From: a virus
DNA length: 22,552 bases
Reading direction: 5' to 3' (one strand)
Virus record (IMG/VR): IMGVR_UViG_3300024520_005334
Location: 1-22,552 of that record
The notes under the pieces were generated by a model. The model was not told where the DNA came from. It did no database searches and saw only the letters and a list, made by a program, of their open reading frames with translations. Positions 7,686 through 16,416 of this stretch are shown piece after piece. Within the stretch, counting starts at the first letter, position 1. Each line of letters starts with the position of its first letter. The position numbers were made by a program, and so were the translations under genes.

Positions 7686-8749
7686 AATAATTCCTTAATA
7701 GCCGTATTAGGGACTCTGACAATACCCTGTTTAAATACAGCGAGCTTCTGTAGATTTTTCTCCTTCAGTTCTGGATTACCAACAGCCTTTTTCATCATGT
7801 TTCTAATACTATCCATCCTTGGTCTCTTCCATGTAAATTCTCCGCTCCACAAATTCTCTATAGCCCTTTCCGCGTAGATCGCAATCTCATCATAAGTGTC
7901 AATGTAGAAATCATAGTCGGGGAATAGTTTAGTATTGTCAGGTATTATAGGAATACTATTATATGCAATAGCTCTAAGCAAGTTCTGACTTGGTATACAA
8001 TTATATCCTGCATCGATAAAAAAGTCTCCTATTTCGTGGGTATAATTAACTACCTCTGGAGCTAATGTGTCAATGACAATTATGTTGGGATAATAACTAG
8101 GCTGATCAAATATACCTAACTGCTGTTTAAGTCCTGTTACAACCTTTTGAATTTCTGAAGAATTATTACAGGTTACAATAAGGTGTGCGTTGTCGGAAAT
8201 GGAAAAGGTAGAAAGAAATGCCGCCAAGATTTCCTGTAATCCACCCTTTTGATCTAGTGATCCTGTCGTATAGAAAATAGTACCAGTGAGATCGAGGTCC
8301 AGGTTATTTATGGTATTTATCAAAAACATTGGAGGAAAGGGCAGAGCTGTTATCTGGTCTGGCTCTATTCCGGAGTCCACAAGGAGTTCCTTTTCAAAGT
8401 CTGAAAACACTACAATTTTATCCATTAGTCTTAGATGATTAACCCAATCTAATGAATCAATACGACTATCCACCGCGAGGACTCCTATATTGGTGGTGAA
8501 ATCACCGTTATAATTAATGTAGGAGGGGAGGCCGTGTTGTATTAATACATCCTTAGACTCCATTATATTATTTAATTCATATGGCTCTAGGTTCTCTACA
8601 TGTTTAGAGTTCTCTTCTCCGGTAAACCAGATAGGTCTTAGGACTAAATTTATATCTTTTTGAGAAGCTAAGAGAGAGGCAAAAGCTTTGCTAGTGTATC
8701 CCCACTCGTCATTTTGTCTATAAGGTCCGACGTAAAGTACATTTTTCAT
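7673..8749 (-). CDS. GT-B glycosyltransferase-like protein (GT4-like)
   Basis: A 358-residue protein opening MKNVLYVGPYRQNDEWGYTSK, typical of GT4 enzymes with the Gly-rich acceptor loop degenerate. Later blocks are DKIVVFSDFEKELL (about 110-123), the strand TIFYTTGSLDQKGGLQEILAAF (about 156-177), equivalent to the start of the donor domain, and HEIGDFFIDAGYNCIPSQNLLRAIAYNSIPII (about 238-269). In the last block the usual EGFGLP..EAMA is replaced by NCIPSQNLLRAIA. The missing acidic donor-binding residues suggest altered donor use or loss of activity. GAGG lies eight bases before its ATG, which overlaps the upstream stop by four bases. Confidence 0.62.
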   Translation of the reverse strand: MKNVLYVGPYRQNDEWGYTSKAFASLLASQKDINLVLRPIWFTGEENSKHVENLEPYELNNIMESKDVLIQHGLPSYINYNGDFTTNIGVLAVDSRIDSLDWVNHLRLMDKIVVFSDFEKELLVDSGIEPDQITALPFPPMFLINTINNLDLDLTGTIFYTTGSLDQKGGLQEILAAFLSTFSISDNAHLIVTCNNSSEIQKVVTGLKQQLGIFDQPSYYPNIIVIDTLAPEVVNYTHEIGDFFIDAGYNCIPSQNLLRAIAYNSIPIIPDNTKLFPDYDFYIDTYDEIAIYAERAIENLWSGEFTWKRPRMDSIRNMMKKAVGNPELKEKNLQKLAVFKQGIVRVPNTAIKELLCIQ

Positions 8750-11598
8750 TTCTTTAACCTCTTATGAGCCTCTACAATAAAATGCTGGGGCTCCTCAGTT
8801 ACGATACCACAACGTAAGGAATCAAATAAATAGCGGCGTTGAGCCAGATGTGTATATTCGTTATAGAGTGATTCTTGTGTACAAGGGGAGAGATGTCCTG
8901 GGCCGAAAGATGCTCCAAAATTAAGATGCCGGATCATGGCAAGCATTCTATAATTAAATGCCGAGTATTCATCTTGGATGAGTTGGGTGCAAATCCATTC
9001 AGCAAATTGAGGATGGGGTAGATTAGTTGGTGGCGTCTGTGGGATAGGTTTCATAAGAGGAGGTGTCTGCCATTTTCCCTCCTGATCTTTTCTTTCTACT
9101 TTATCTAAATAATTTTCCCATGCCTGGGCAGCTTTATCCCACGAATATCTATCCAAACATCCCTTGCGAGTTGCAAGTCTTTGTTTATTTCGTTTATCTT
9201 TATTCTGTTTAGCACATGATAGCATAGCAGTAGTTAGAGCTTCATTATTAGGGCCGGATCTATCTGCATTAGTTTCTAGTTCTCGGGCTAAATTAGGAGG
9301 AATAGGATAACCTTTAACATATCTTACAACATCTTCCATAGCACTATAATCAATAGCGGCTACAGGTACTCCACAAGCAGATGCTTCAGCACCAGGAAGT
9401 CCAAATCCCTCACAATTATTTGTTGAACATATTCTAGTAGTAAATGTATTATCATTTTGTACAGTAAGACACCACACATCATCGTCATATTCAATTTCCC
9501 TTATTTCTTTAATTTTCATTAAGTGATTTGTCTTGTAATATACATTATTAGTTCCTCTTCTAGTAGAGGACATTTCTCCACTCTTAATATTAAAGCCATA
9601 AATTTCAAATCTATAGCAATCTTTTCTATGACGTTGATCTGTAGTTTTATACTTACTGCGAATTGTCTTACATGTAGAGAATGGAATACGTAGGCGTCTC
9701 AGTATGTCTTTAATTTGCTGAGCCATTTTGGGTGAAATAGTACTAAGTACAGAATAGTTTTTGGCTTCGCAATAATGTCCGTCTCCCATAAACATACCAA
9801 CTAGAATTTCTTTTTGTTTTTCTATTGGTAGCTTCATACACCAGTCGGGTAAACATTTATTTTCCTTTTTACTACACCAATTAGCAAATACTTTATTATG
9901 CAGAATAGAGTATAGGCTATCATCTCTACCTTTTCGATCCTTATAGAATCTGACACTAACCTTATTCAGGCTACTTTTTAATTTATCAAATACCCTAATA
10001 GCTAATGCATGATTATCAGCTTCGTCTATATGTGATGTAATTCTTATTATATACGGAGATGAGGAACTGCCATCCGCAACAAACAACCCTATAAATCTAC
10101 AAAATTCGTTATCTATATCTACATATCTTGGGTAAGTATATCCACCAACCACTTCAATATAGTCATCGGTCACAATATAAGTATCATCTATTTCTTTAGA
10201 CAAATCAATACGATCTATATCTACGACTGAATCATCAATAGGATATAATAACAGATCACCTTTCTTTAGTTGTCCTAATTCATATTTACCGGGTTCTGGT
10301 ATTTTAGATCCATACCTCAGCTTATCACCTAATTTTTCTCTTAAGGATTTAGATTCGTTATGAGGAATTTCATTGCTAGTGTAGGCAGGCAATTCATGAT
10401 TTTCTGTCGCTTTCAGCGTTTCATATTCTCCATAGATTGACAGCTCTAATACTTTCTCATTATGACTCTTAGCCAAATTCTTCCAGACATTAGTAACAGG
10501 CTTCCATCGGGATTTATGCGTCCAAGCTAAATCTCCCACCTTTACTTTTGAGATAGGTATCCATAAGGGCTTATCATCTCTCTTGATTTTAATCTCTTCG
10601 TCTTTTCCTAAGCATATGGCATATTGTACATACAAATCCATAAGATTATAAATCTTCACTAGGTCTTCTGTTTCAACTCCATTGGAAACTCCAGGTAAAA
10701 CAGCACCATAAGTTCCACAATGATCACAGATAGTTAGAGCATCTCTATAATGAGCAACAAAGAATTGTTTGCAATTTTGACATGTGTAAGTGCATAGAAC
10801 TTTAGACCCGATACCATATTCATGAATTAAAGAGGTGAGATCCCAACCTTGTTTTTCGGGATAGTTAGTGTGTAAATATAGAAAAGACTTTTCTGCTATT
10901 TCAGATGGAGCGGCATCAACGAAATCCTTAAAGGACCGCATAAGATCTGGAAACATTTTCCGCTTTTGGTTTCTCATCACTGTTCCAACAATAAAGCTGT
11001 CTCCGGGCAGTCCGAAGGATTGTTTATGCTGTTCTTTATTTAGTATCATCTCAAATACATTACCATCGATTGCTGGTGAGGCACATCCCACAGGAACGAT
11101 ACGGCCATGTGTTTGTTTCTCTAATGTTCTAATACCGTATTCAGAATAAGCTAATAAGCCGTCACATAGATTAAAGTATTGATAAAGCCATTCTAGCTTC
11201 TGGGGCTCCGAGTCAATAGTAGGCATCCAAACCCAATGGAAAAACGGAAGAAATGGACTGTCGGCAATATAACAATCCATCCAAGGATCACGATAGGTTA
11301 CTACAATATCTGGCTTAAAATCTAGACACACTCGTTCAAATCTAGTTATACCCCATTGAATAGCAGGATTATTAGTGTGCTCTGTATTATAATCTGTCTC
11401 GTGACTAAGAGGCCCATTGCAATAAACTAACCAGTCGGTATTATTGAAAGCATCAGGAGAGGCATAACAAGTAAATTCCGCCATATCATATTTCCCAGTC
11501 TTATAGAGACGGGAGAGAATTTCCTTTGAGTATACTCCAAATCCAGAAGATAGTTTTTGTGTTTCTGTGACAAATAGAACACGGGGTTTATTCGACAT
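8746..11598 (-). CDS. GT4 glycosyltransferase interrupted by an intein
   Basis: The 950-residue precursor would give a 550-residue GT4 enzyme after removal of the 400-residue intein (residues 329-728). The N-terminal extein holds the acceptor-side Rossmann domain (PRVLFVTETQKLSSGFGVYSK at the start; DGLLAYSEYGI near 147) and the start of the donor domain (IVGTVMRNQKRK near 203). A zinc ribbon (C273-x2-C276, C291-x2-C294) is inserted in the donor domain, unusual for GT4. The join YVQYAI/CEGFGLPGAEASACGVPV restores the E-x7-E donor motif (E330 and E338 once spliced). A C-terminal extension of about 100 residues rich in Tyr and Phe follows; I do not recognise it. Splicing must occur for an active enzyme. 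It overlaps the sigma gene by 11 bases and heads the sugar cluster. Confidence 0.85.
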   Translation of the reverse strand: MSNKPRVLFVTETQKLSSGFGVYSKEILSRLYKTGKYDMAEFTCYASPDAFNNTDWLVYCNGPLSHETDYNTEHTNNPAIQWGITRFERVCLDFKPDIVVTYRDPWMDCYIADSPFLPFFHWVWMPTIDSEPQKLEWLYQYFNLCDGLLAYSEYGIRTLEKQTHGRIVPVGCASPAIDGNVFEMILNKEQHKQSFGLPGDSFIVGTVMRNQKRKMFPDLMRSFKDFVDAAPSEIAEKSFLYLHTNYPEKQGWDLTSLIHEYGIGSKVLCTYTCQNCKQFFVAHYRDALTICDHCGTYGAVLPGVSNGVETEDLVKIYNLMDLYVQYAICLGKDEEIKIKRDDKPLWIPISKVKVGDLAWTHKSRWKPVTNVWKNLAKSHNEKVLELSIYGEYETLKATENHELPAYTSNEIPHNESKSLREKLGDKLRYGSKIPEPGKYELGQLKKGDLLLYPIDDSVVDIDRIDLSKEIDDTYIVTDDYIEVVGGYTYPRYVDIDNEFCRFIGLFVADGSSSSPYIIRITSHIDEADNHALAIRVFDKLKSSLNKVSVRFYKDRKGRDDSLYSILHNKVFANWCSKKENKCLPDWCMKLPIEKQKEILVGMFMGDGHYCEAKNYSVLSTISPKMAQQIKDILRRLRIPFSTCKTIRSKYKTTDQRHRKDCYRFEIYGFNIKSGEMSSTRRGTNNVYYKTNHLMKIKEIREIEYDDDVWCLTVQNDNTFTTRICSTNNCEGFGLPGAEASACGVPVAAIDYSAMEDVVRYVKGYPIPPNLARELETNADRSGPNNEALTTAMLSCAKQNKDKRNKQRLATRKGCLDRYSWDKAAQAWENYLDKVERKDQEGKWQTPPLMKPIPQTPPTNLPHPQFAEWICTQLIQDEYSAFNYRMLAMIRHLNFGASFGPGHLSPCTQESLYNEYTHLAQRRYLFDSLRCGIVTEEPQHFIVEAHKRLKK
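9415..10614 (-). mobile_element. Intein with LAGLIDADG endonuclease in the GT4 gene
   Basis: 400 residues from Cys1 (codon 10614-10612) to Asn400 (9417-9415), with Cys as +1 residue. Block A opens CLGKDEEIKIK with a following KVKVGDLAW; block B is TENH (70-73). Two LAGLIDADG motifs, FIGLFVADG (174-182, D181) and LVGMFMGDG (271-279, D278), indicate an intact homing endonuclease. Block F is VWCLTVQNDNTFTTRI. The residue before the terminal Asn is Asn, not the usual His, as known in a minority of inteins. The boundaries are fixed by the restored GT4 motif. Confidence 0.9.
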
Positions 11599-12043
11599 TG
11601 TTTCCTTTTCGTATTTTGTCTAGAGCAGTATAATATCTATTTTTAATAGTCGAGTAGGGAGTATCGTTTAGTTCAGCACAAATTTCCCGAAACTTATATC
11701 CCTGTAGCCTTAATTCTAGAATTTTTCTCTCATTTTGTGTAATAGAGTCCGGTATATATTCCCAAAGAGATTCAAGGCGGGGAACACTTGGAGGATTTAG
11801 TTTATTTAAAGATTGAGGCCCCCGTCTCTTACTTAATTCCTTAAGAATTGCCCATCTAATTGGTCCCCATGCATAGGTGGAGATTGTTCCTTTGGAAGTA
11901 TCTAACTTTTGTAGTGCTTTCCAGAGCCCGATGCGACCGGCATCAATCCAATCTTGTCGTTCTGTGTGATTTTTAGGTTTAAATTTATTGACAATTGAAA
12001 CAACAAGAGGCATATTTTCTTCGATCATTTGATCATGGTTCAT
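11588..12043 (-). CDS. Small sigma-70-family RNA polymerase sigma factor
   Basis: A 151-residue sigma factor with region 2 (about 10-72) and region 4 (about 100-148) only. Region 2 reads MPLVVSIVNKFK...DWIDAGRIGLWKALQKLD, then STYAWGPIRWAILKEL, the core-binding and -10 recognition helices. Region 4 has ITQNERKILELRLQGYKFREICAELN followed by STIKNRYYTALDKIRK, the helix-turn-helix for the -35 element. Regions 1.1 and 3 are absent, as in small phage sigma factors. It would direct host RNA polymerase to phage promoters, probably late genes. AAGGA lies six bases before the ATG. It sits between polymerase III alpha (C-terminal gene) and the GT4 gene; its target promoters are not identifiable here. 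Confidence 0.9.
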   Translation of the reverse strand: MNHDQMIEENMPLVVSIVNKFKPKNHTERQDWIDAGRIGLWKALQKLDTSKGTISTYAWGPIRWAILKELSKRRGPQSLNKLNPPSVPRLESLWEYIPDSITQNERKILELRLQGYKFREICAELNDTPYSTIKNRYYTALDKIRKGNNVE

Positions 12044-12055
12044 CTTATATCCTTA

Positions 12056-13681
12056 TTATATAGCTTGAGTTAACTTTTGGGCACTTTTTACTAAAAAACT
12101 TCCTTGATTTTCATCTCGGTTACCTCTTAATAGTAAGATACTGTCCTTTGCTAGAACATTTTTACATTTATCCCATGTTTGTGAAAAGACTGTTGCATTA
12201 TCTAGGGAACAAGTCCCATCAGATACTTTTAAAAAGGCCATTTTTCCGCCCTTATTCTTTCCTCTTTTTATAGTCCATTCCCGCACATCGTTAACTTTTA
12301 CAGCGATAGCAATAGATGGAGATTGAAACCCTTTAATAAATTCTCTACAAGTGCAATTAGCTTGGGTTGTATCATACTCATCTATTTCGGTACAGGTTAA
12401 TTCAACACTTAGATATTCCCTTTCTTGTTTAGCTTTCCATGAGGGTAAATCTATTAAGTCATAGGGGGGCTTATTAAGGGCAACTAGTGCCCCCTTAAAT
12501 AAATCAATAAATTTGTTAGTATGGGCAGTACGTCGTTCGTTAGGTATTTTATCTTTTAATATACTTTCAAGTCCATTTTCCAATGTGGGAAAGTTTCCTT
12601 CCTCTAAGAACTTATGATCGTGCTTGCGAAAGTCACGGTACAGGGCAAAATCATACATCATTTTAGTGCGAGATACATTAAAACAATCAAGTGCTCCAGC
12701 CTTTATAAACCCTTCTAATGAGTCTTTCCTAACATGTCGGCCTAGCTTCATAAGAAACTGATCCCATGAAAATTGGGTTAAATCATACTTCTCTTTTCTT
12801 ATTTTATTTTTTAATTGCAGATAAGCCGATTCACCTACACCCTTAACATTCATCAGTCCATAGCGAGGAGATCCATCAAAAATCTTAAAGGATTTATTCA
12901 TATATAGTATAGATGGAGGCATAATATCTATATCCATAAGCCGGGCATTATTCACTAGCTCCTCAATCTCGTCCGCTGGCTTTATCTTGCCTTTAGCATG
13001 ACGTAGCCATGCTGTGAAAAAGGCTGGGGGAAAATGGGTCTTAGCAAAGGCGGTGAGATAGCCATTATGAGCATAGCTAACAGCGTGAATATAGTTGAAC
13101 GCGTAGCGTTGAGATGCTTCAATCCAGCTAAATATTTCCTGGCCCTCTTCACGAGTTACGATCTGGTGGGCTTCAATTTTATCCAAGAATTGAGCCTTTA
13201 CCTTTGCCATTAATTCTACTTTTTTCTTACCGATAGCTTTACGTAATATTTCGGCCTCGGAGAGATTGTATCCTGCGATATCTTTAGCAATATGTAGTGC
13301 CTCCTCTTGATATACGAGAATACCATAGGTGGCCCTAAGAATTGGTTCTAATGCTGGGTGAAAATATTTTACCTCATCACGGCCATGTTTTCTATCAATA
13401 TAGTGATTAGTTAGGGTTTTTCCTTCCACTAGAGAGTCCATACAGCCAGGACGAAGAATCGCCGTTAGATCAGCTAATTCATTCATATCGTGGGGCTGTG
13501 CTTTACTAGATAGACTTTGACCGAGCTGTGAATCTAGCTGAAAGACACCCTTTGTATTTCCACTACTTATTAATTCCCAGGTATCAGGACAGGTCAGACG
13601 TATCTTATCAAAGTAAGGGGCAAAAATAGGGAGACCCTTATTGTTTTCTTCAAACTGACATCCGCATTTGAATTCTATCAT
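12056..13681 (-). CDS. dnaE: DNA polymerase III alpha subunit, C-terminal part
   Basis: A 541-residue protein equivalent to the second half of bacterial-type replicative polymerase alpha. It starts just after the region that follows the third catalytic Asp. GNTKGVFQLDSQLG (about 41-54), ILRPGCMDSLV (75-85), YGILVYQEE (119-127) and FNYIHAVSYAHNGYL (about 195-209) are fingers-domain motifs. YGLMNVKGVGES near 275-286 is the helix-hairpin-helix segment. The C terminus (about 450-541) resembles the OB-fold region. With the upstream gene's visible 620 residues it adds up to a normal full-length polymerase. There is no intein sequence at its N terminus. Its ATG overlaps the exonuclease stop by four bases, so the two halves are probably made from one transcript and associate as proteins. 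Confidence 0.88.
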   Translation of the reverse strand: MIEFKCGCQFEENNKGLPIFAPYFDKIRLTCPDTWELISSGNTKGVFQLDSQLGQSLSSKAQPHDMNELADLTAILRPGCMDSLVEGKTLTNHYIDRKHGRDEVKYFHPALEPILRATYGILVYQEEALHIAKDIAGYNLSEAEILRKAIGKKKVELMAKVKAQFLDKIEAHQIVTREEGQEIFSWIEASQRYAFNYIHAVSYAHNGYLTAFAKTHFPPAFFTAWLRHAKGKIKPADEIEELVNNARLMDIDIMPPSILYMNKSFKIFDGSPRYGLMNVKGVGESAYLQLKNKIRKEKYDLTQFSWDQFLMKLGRHVRKDSLEGFIKAGALDCFNVSRTKMMYDFALYRDFRKHDHKFLEEGNFPTLENGLESILKDKIPNERRTAHTNKFIDLFKGALVALNKPPYDLIDLPSWKAKQEREYLSVELTCTEIDEYDTTQANCTCREFIKGFQSPSIAIAVKVNDVREWTIKRGKNKGGKMAFLKVSDGTCSLDNATVFSQTWDKCKNVLAKDSILLLRGNRDENQGSFLVKSAQKLTQAI

Positions 13682-14355
13682 CTTGAAAAGGCCCCCTTAA
13701 ATTTATCCACTCTCGACTGTCGTCGTTGGAATTTCATAAACTTCACAAAGATAGCCGCCTCTTCAAATACATCGGCCAAGGCCGAGTGAGCTTGTCCTTC
13801 AGATTGGAGTCCAAGCCAAGGTCGTAATGTATCCATTTGCAAATCAAACGGTTCAGGAAGATGACCTAGCCATGTAAATATCATATCGTAGATATCAACC
13901 TTATTAACCTCTCCCATGGGAAAAGGTGTTTTGTGGGCAGCAGCCAGCCTGCGAGCGATGATAAGATCGTACCCTATAATATTATACCCTACTGGTATCG
14001 GTTGAGGATACCATTGTCCGGGACGCTTGTCAACCATATACTTGGTACAATATGCACAGAAATTTTTCCAGGCGGTTTTCTGATCCATACCATCTTTCCA
14101 TTTTTCAACTACTTCATCGTAGGTGCATTCTGCGTGTTTGGCGTGCCATTCAATCGTTTTAATACGTTCATCATCAAAGTATTCTTCTGTATCAATGCCA
14201 GGAGGGCGAATAACAGTATTAAAGGCATACTGTTTCCTAATCTCTAATGTATCGGGATTGATAGGAACGGCGGCAAGCTCTACTGGGTTACATGTATGAG
14301 GATCTTTACCATCTGTCTCAAAATCTAGGCATAAAAACCATCTAGTGTTTTTCAT
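13678..14355 (-). CDS. DEDDh 3'-5' proofreading exonuclease (DnaQ-like)
   Basis: A 225-residue DEDDh exonuclease. The ATG at 14355 is chosen: it overlaps the previous stop as TAATG and has AGGTGG five bases before it; a GTG at 14364 is the alternative. Motif Exo I is CLDFETDG (D11, E13), Exo II is VGYNIIGYDLII (D130), and Exo III is QAHSALADV (H190, D195). All five catalytic positions are present. It resembles the epsilon subunit and would proofread the split polymerase, between whose genes it lies. The segment after Exo I is longer than in typical epsilon. No clamp-binding motif was recognised. The C terminus is basic (RRQSRVDKFKGAFSR). Confidence 0.85.
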   Translation of the reverse strand: MKNTRWFLCLDFETDGKDPHTCNPVELAAVPINPDTLEIRKQYAFNTVIRPPGIDTEEYFDDERIKTIEWHAKHAECTYDEVVEKWKDGMDQKTAWKNFCAYCTKYMVDKRPGQWYPQPIPVGYNIIGYDLIIARRLAAAHKTPFPMGEVNKVDIYDMIFTWLGHLPEPFDLQMDTLRPWLGLQSEGQAHSALADVFEEAAIFVKFMKFQRRQSRVDKFKGAFSR

Positions 14356-14564
14356 TAAATCCACCTTCTCTTTCCAGGTTCTATATCTTTTATTAATTGA
14401 TATGTTTCATATTGATATCTTTTCTGTTTCATAACCTCGGTTTCTCCATTCCTATATAGTAGCTTTCGCTCTAGTTCGTTATACATACATCTATTGCATT
14501 TAAAAAATAGTAGTGGAGAATAGGCAGACTCAATATAGCCACAGCTAGGACAACTATACATCAT
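14355..14564 (-). CDS. Small zinc-ribbon protein between the polymerase genes
   Basis: A 69-residue protein starting at the ATG at 14564, six bases after a GGGGGAG ribosome binding site; upstream in-frame starts at 14594 and 14570 lack a usable spacing. A zinc ribbon is visible as C5-x2-C8 and C23-x2-C26 (SCPSCG...KCNRCM). The C terminus is basic with many Tyr, Gln and Lys. It overlaps the end of the polymerase N-terminal gene by 11 bases and the exonuclease start by one. This placement suggests a replication-associated DNA-binding or bridging role, but function is unknown. Confidence 0.65.
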   Translation of the reverse strand: MMYSCPSCGYIESAYSPLLFFKCNRCMYNELERKLLYRNGETEVMKQKRYQYETYQLIKDIEPGKRRWI

Positions 14565-16416
14565 ACTCATCTCCCCCGACAATCTTAACAACATCCATCA
14601 ACCGATCTAAAGTAGAAATTCCCAAGCAGTCAAACTTTAACAGTCCAACATCCTCACAACTTGGACCCTCAAATCCCGCCAACTGATGCTCACCGTCCTT
14701 ATCCAATACCATTGGGCATGACTGACTAATAGGATGAGGGGAAATTACAATCCCAGCTGCGTGTCTGCCTGAGATTATTTTTGTATTTTCTAATCTGATG
14801 GCCTGAGCAAATAGTCGGGCCATCTTACCTTCTAATTTACCATCTTCCCCGATAGAGCACCACTCTTTTAGTTTATCATGATTGTTGTCAAGAGCCCAAA
14901 GAATAATAGAGGAGATACCATATTCTTCTTCGATACCTTTTAGCTCATCAGCAATCTTACCTTCGTCTACAATGTGCTTAGTAATAGCATTCTGTTCGGC
15001 AAAGTCAATATTTCCACGAGCACCCATAACTCTCTTGAGAGCAGCACGTCCTTTTAGTGTTTGGAATGTGATAATCTGTGCTACATTATCTTCTCCGTAT
15101 TTTTCACGGATATATTCAACTATTTCAGTCCGAGATGCTTTAGGAACATCAAAATCAATATCGGGCCAAGAGACTTTACCGGGAGTATTTCTACCAGTAT
15201 TGTAGAATCTTTCAAAAATTAAATTATAAGGAATTGGATCAATTTGAGTAATACCAAGTAGGTAGGAGACTATGCAGCTTCCAGCTGAGCCGCGACCGGG
15301 GCCAGTCAAATATCCTCGACTTCTAGTGAACTGTAAAATATCATCAACAATGAGAAAGTAACTAGAGAGATTAATCCCGGTAAATATATCTAGTTCCTGC
15401 TTGACTCGCGAGCCATACTTCTGAAACAATTCTGTACCCGGTTTTACATGTCCCATTTTTTCTGCCCATCCTTGCTGACAGAGATGTCTTAGCCAATCAT
15501 TGGGATCGGCATTATTAGGACAGATAAATTGGGGCGGGTCAGGGGATTTCAAAATATCATACTCTTCACACATATCGGCCACTAAACATGTATTAGCCAG
15601 TTCTTCCTCAGTATGAAATTCGATCATATCCTCATAGGATGGGATGTGATAGTTGTTAGACTTGAAAAAGGTCTCCAAAGTTCTGTTTGCCGTCCCCTTT
15701 TTAATTTCCCGCTGAACTTGGCTCATGGTTTTTTTAAACGAAGTACACAGGAGCACCCGCTGATCCTCAGCATCCTCTCTAGTACAGTAGTGGGCGTCAG
15801 GAGTAGCAACGCACGGTATCCCAGTCACTGTTGAAATTTCCCGCATACATTGACCGACAATCTTAGCGAATGTATTAATGAGGGAATCAATTAGTTGTAC
15901 TTCGATAAAGAAGTTTCCTTTACCAAAGATCGCCTCTAATTCTTTTGCTTTTACTATACCCTCTGATTTCCAGTCCGGCTTAAGTTCATCTCCGTTAGTA
16001 ATAGCGTTAGAAAGGATGGAGCCTAGATGCCCACTAAATGATATGAAATTACCTGTGGTTTCCTTAGCCAATAGCTCCATATCTATACGTGGACGATAGT
16101 AGAAGTGCTCCTTTTTATTAGAAGCGGAAACAAGGTCTAACAGGTCTCCCCATCCTTTTTTATTTTTAGCTAAGATAACTTGGTGATCTAAAGAGCGATT
16201 ATCTCCACTCTTCTCTAGTACTGATCCTTGACATACGTATGCTTCCACTCCCAGTATTGGTTTAAGCTCGGCATCTTTCATCTCACCAAAGAAATCTATT
16301 GCGGCTGACACAGAGCCGTGATCTGATATAGCACAGGCGGACGCCCCAATATCTTGGGTTCGCTTCGCTATATCTTCGCACTGAGATAGTCCATCCAAAA
16401 GTGAATATTCAAACAC
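14554..16416 (-). CDS. dnaE: DNA polymerase III alpha subunit, N-terminal part
   Basis: A 620-residue protein from GTG at 16416, with PHP, palm and thumb. PHP ligands visible are D8 (EYSLLDGL), H33 (SDHG), E58 (GVEAYV), H78, H130, and D207/H209 (PDAHYC). The GPGRGSAGS loop is at 372-380; the catalytic aspartates are D419 and D421 (WPDIDFD) and D596 (LLKFDCLG). All three are in this half; the chain ends 24 residues after D596. The GTG has no clear ribosome binding site. Upstream codons in the same frame (16461 to 16420) encode MDMKRKYTPLHVHS, the start of the canonical PHP motif, then TAA at 16419-16417. The first metal-binding His pair is therefore separated from the rest by nine extra bases. 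Readthrough, bypassing or reinitiation could produce a protein; the alternative is loss of those residues. Confidence 0.87.
   Translation of the reverse strand: MFEYSLLDGLSQCEDIAKRTQDIGASACAISDHGSVSAAIDFFGEMKDAELKPILGVEAYVCQGSVLEKSGDNRSLDHQVILAKNKKGWGDLLDLVSASNKKEHFYYRPRIDMELLAKETTGNFISFSGHLGSILSNAITNGDELKPDWKSEGIVKAKELEAIFGKGNFFIEVQLIDSLINTFAKIVGQCMREISTVTGIPCVATPDAHYCTREDAEDQRVLLCTSFKKTMSQVQREIKKGTANRTLETFFKSNNYHIPSYEDMIEFHTEEELANTCLVADMCEEYDILKSPDPPQFICPNNADPNDWLRHLCQQGWAEKMGHVKPGTELFQKYGSRVKQELDIFTGINLSSYFLIVDDILQFTRSRGYLTGPGRGSAGSCIVSYLLGITQIDPIPYNLIFERFYNTGRNTPGKVSWPDIDFDVPKASRTEIVEYIREKYGEDNVAQIITFQTLKGRAALKRVMGARGNIDFAEQNAITKHIVDEGKIADELKGIEEEYGISSIILWALDNNHDKLKEWCSIGEDGKLEGKMARLFAQAIRLENTKIISGRHAAGIVISPHPISQSCPMVLDKDGEHQLAGFEGPSCEDVGLLKFDCLGISTLDRLMDVVKIVGGDEYDV

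Noticed and set aside
13933-14247. Plus-strand frame of 104 residues and similar plus-strand frames throughout 2585-22155
   Set aside because: All lie opposite well-supported minus-strand genes and have hydrophobic, low-complexity sequences typical of antisense frames.
12056-14564. Split-intein joining of the two polymerase halves
   Set aside because: No intein block A/B follows the N-terminal part and no THN-type end precedes the C-terminal part; both have ordinary start and stop codons.
14565-14594. Earlier starts for the small zinc-ribbon gene
   Set aside because: GGGGGAG lies directly against the ATG at 14570 and is six bases from the ATG at 14564, which fits initiation better. The 14594 start lies within the polymerase coding frame with no such site.
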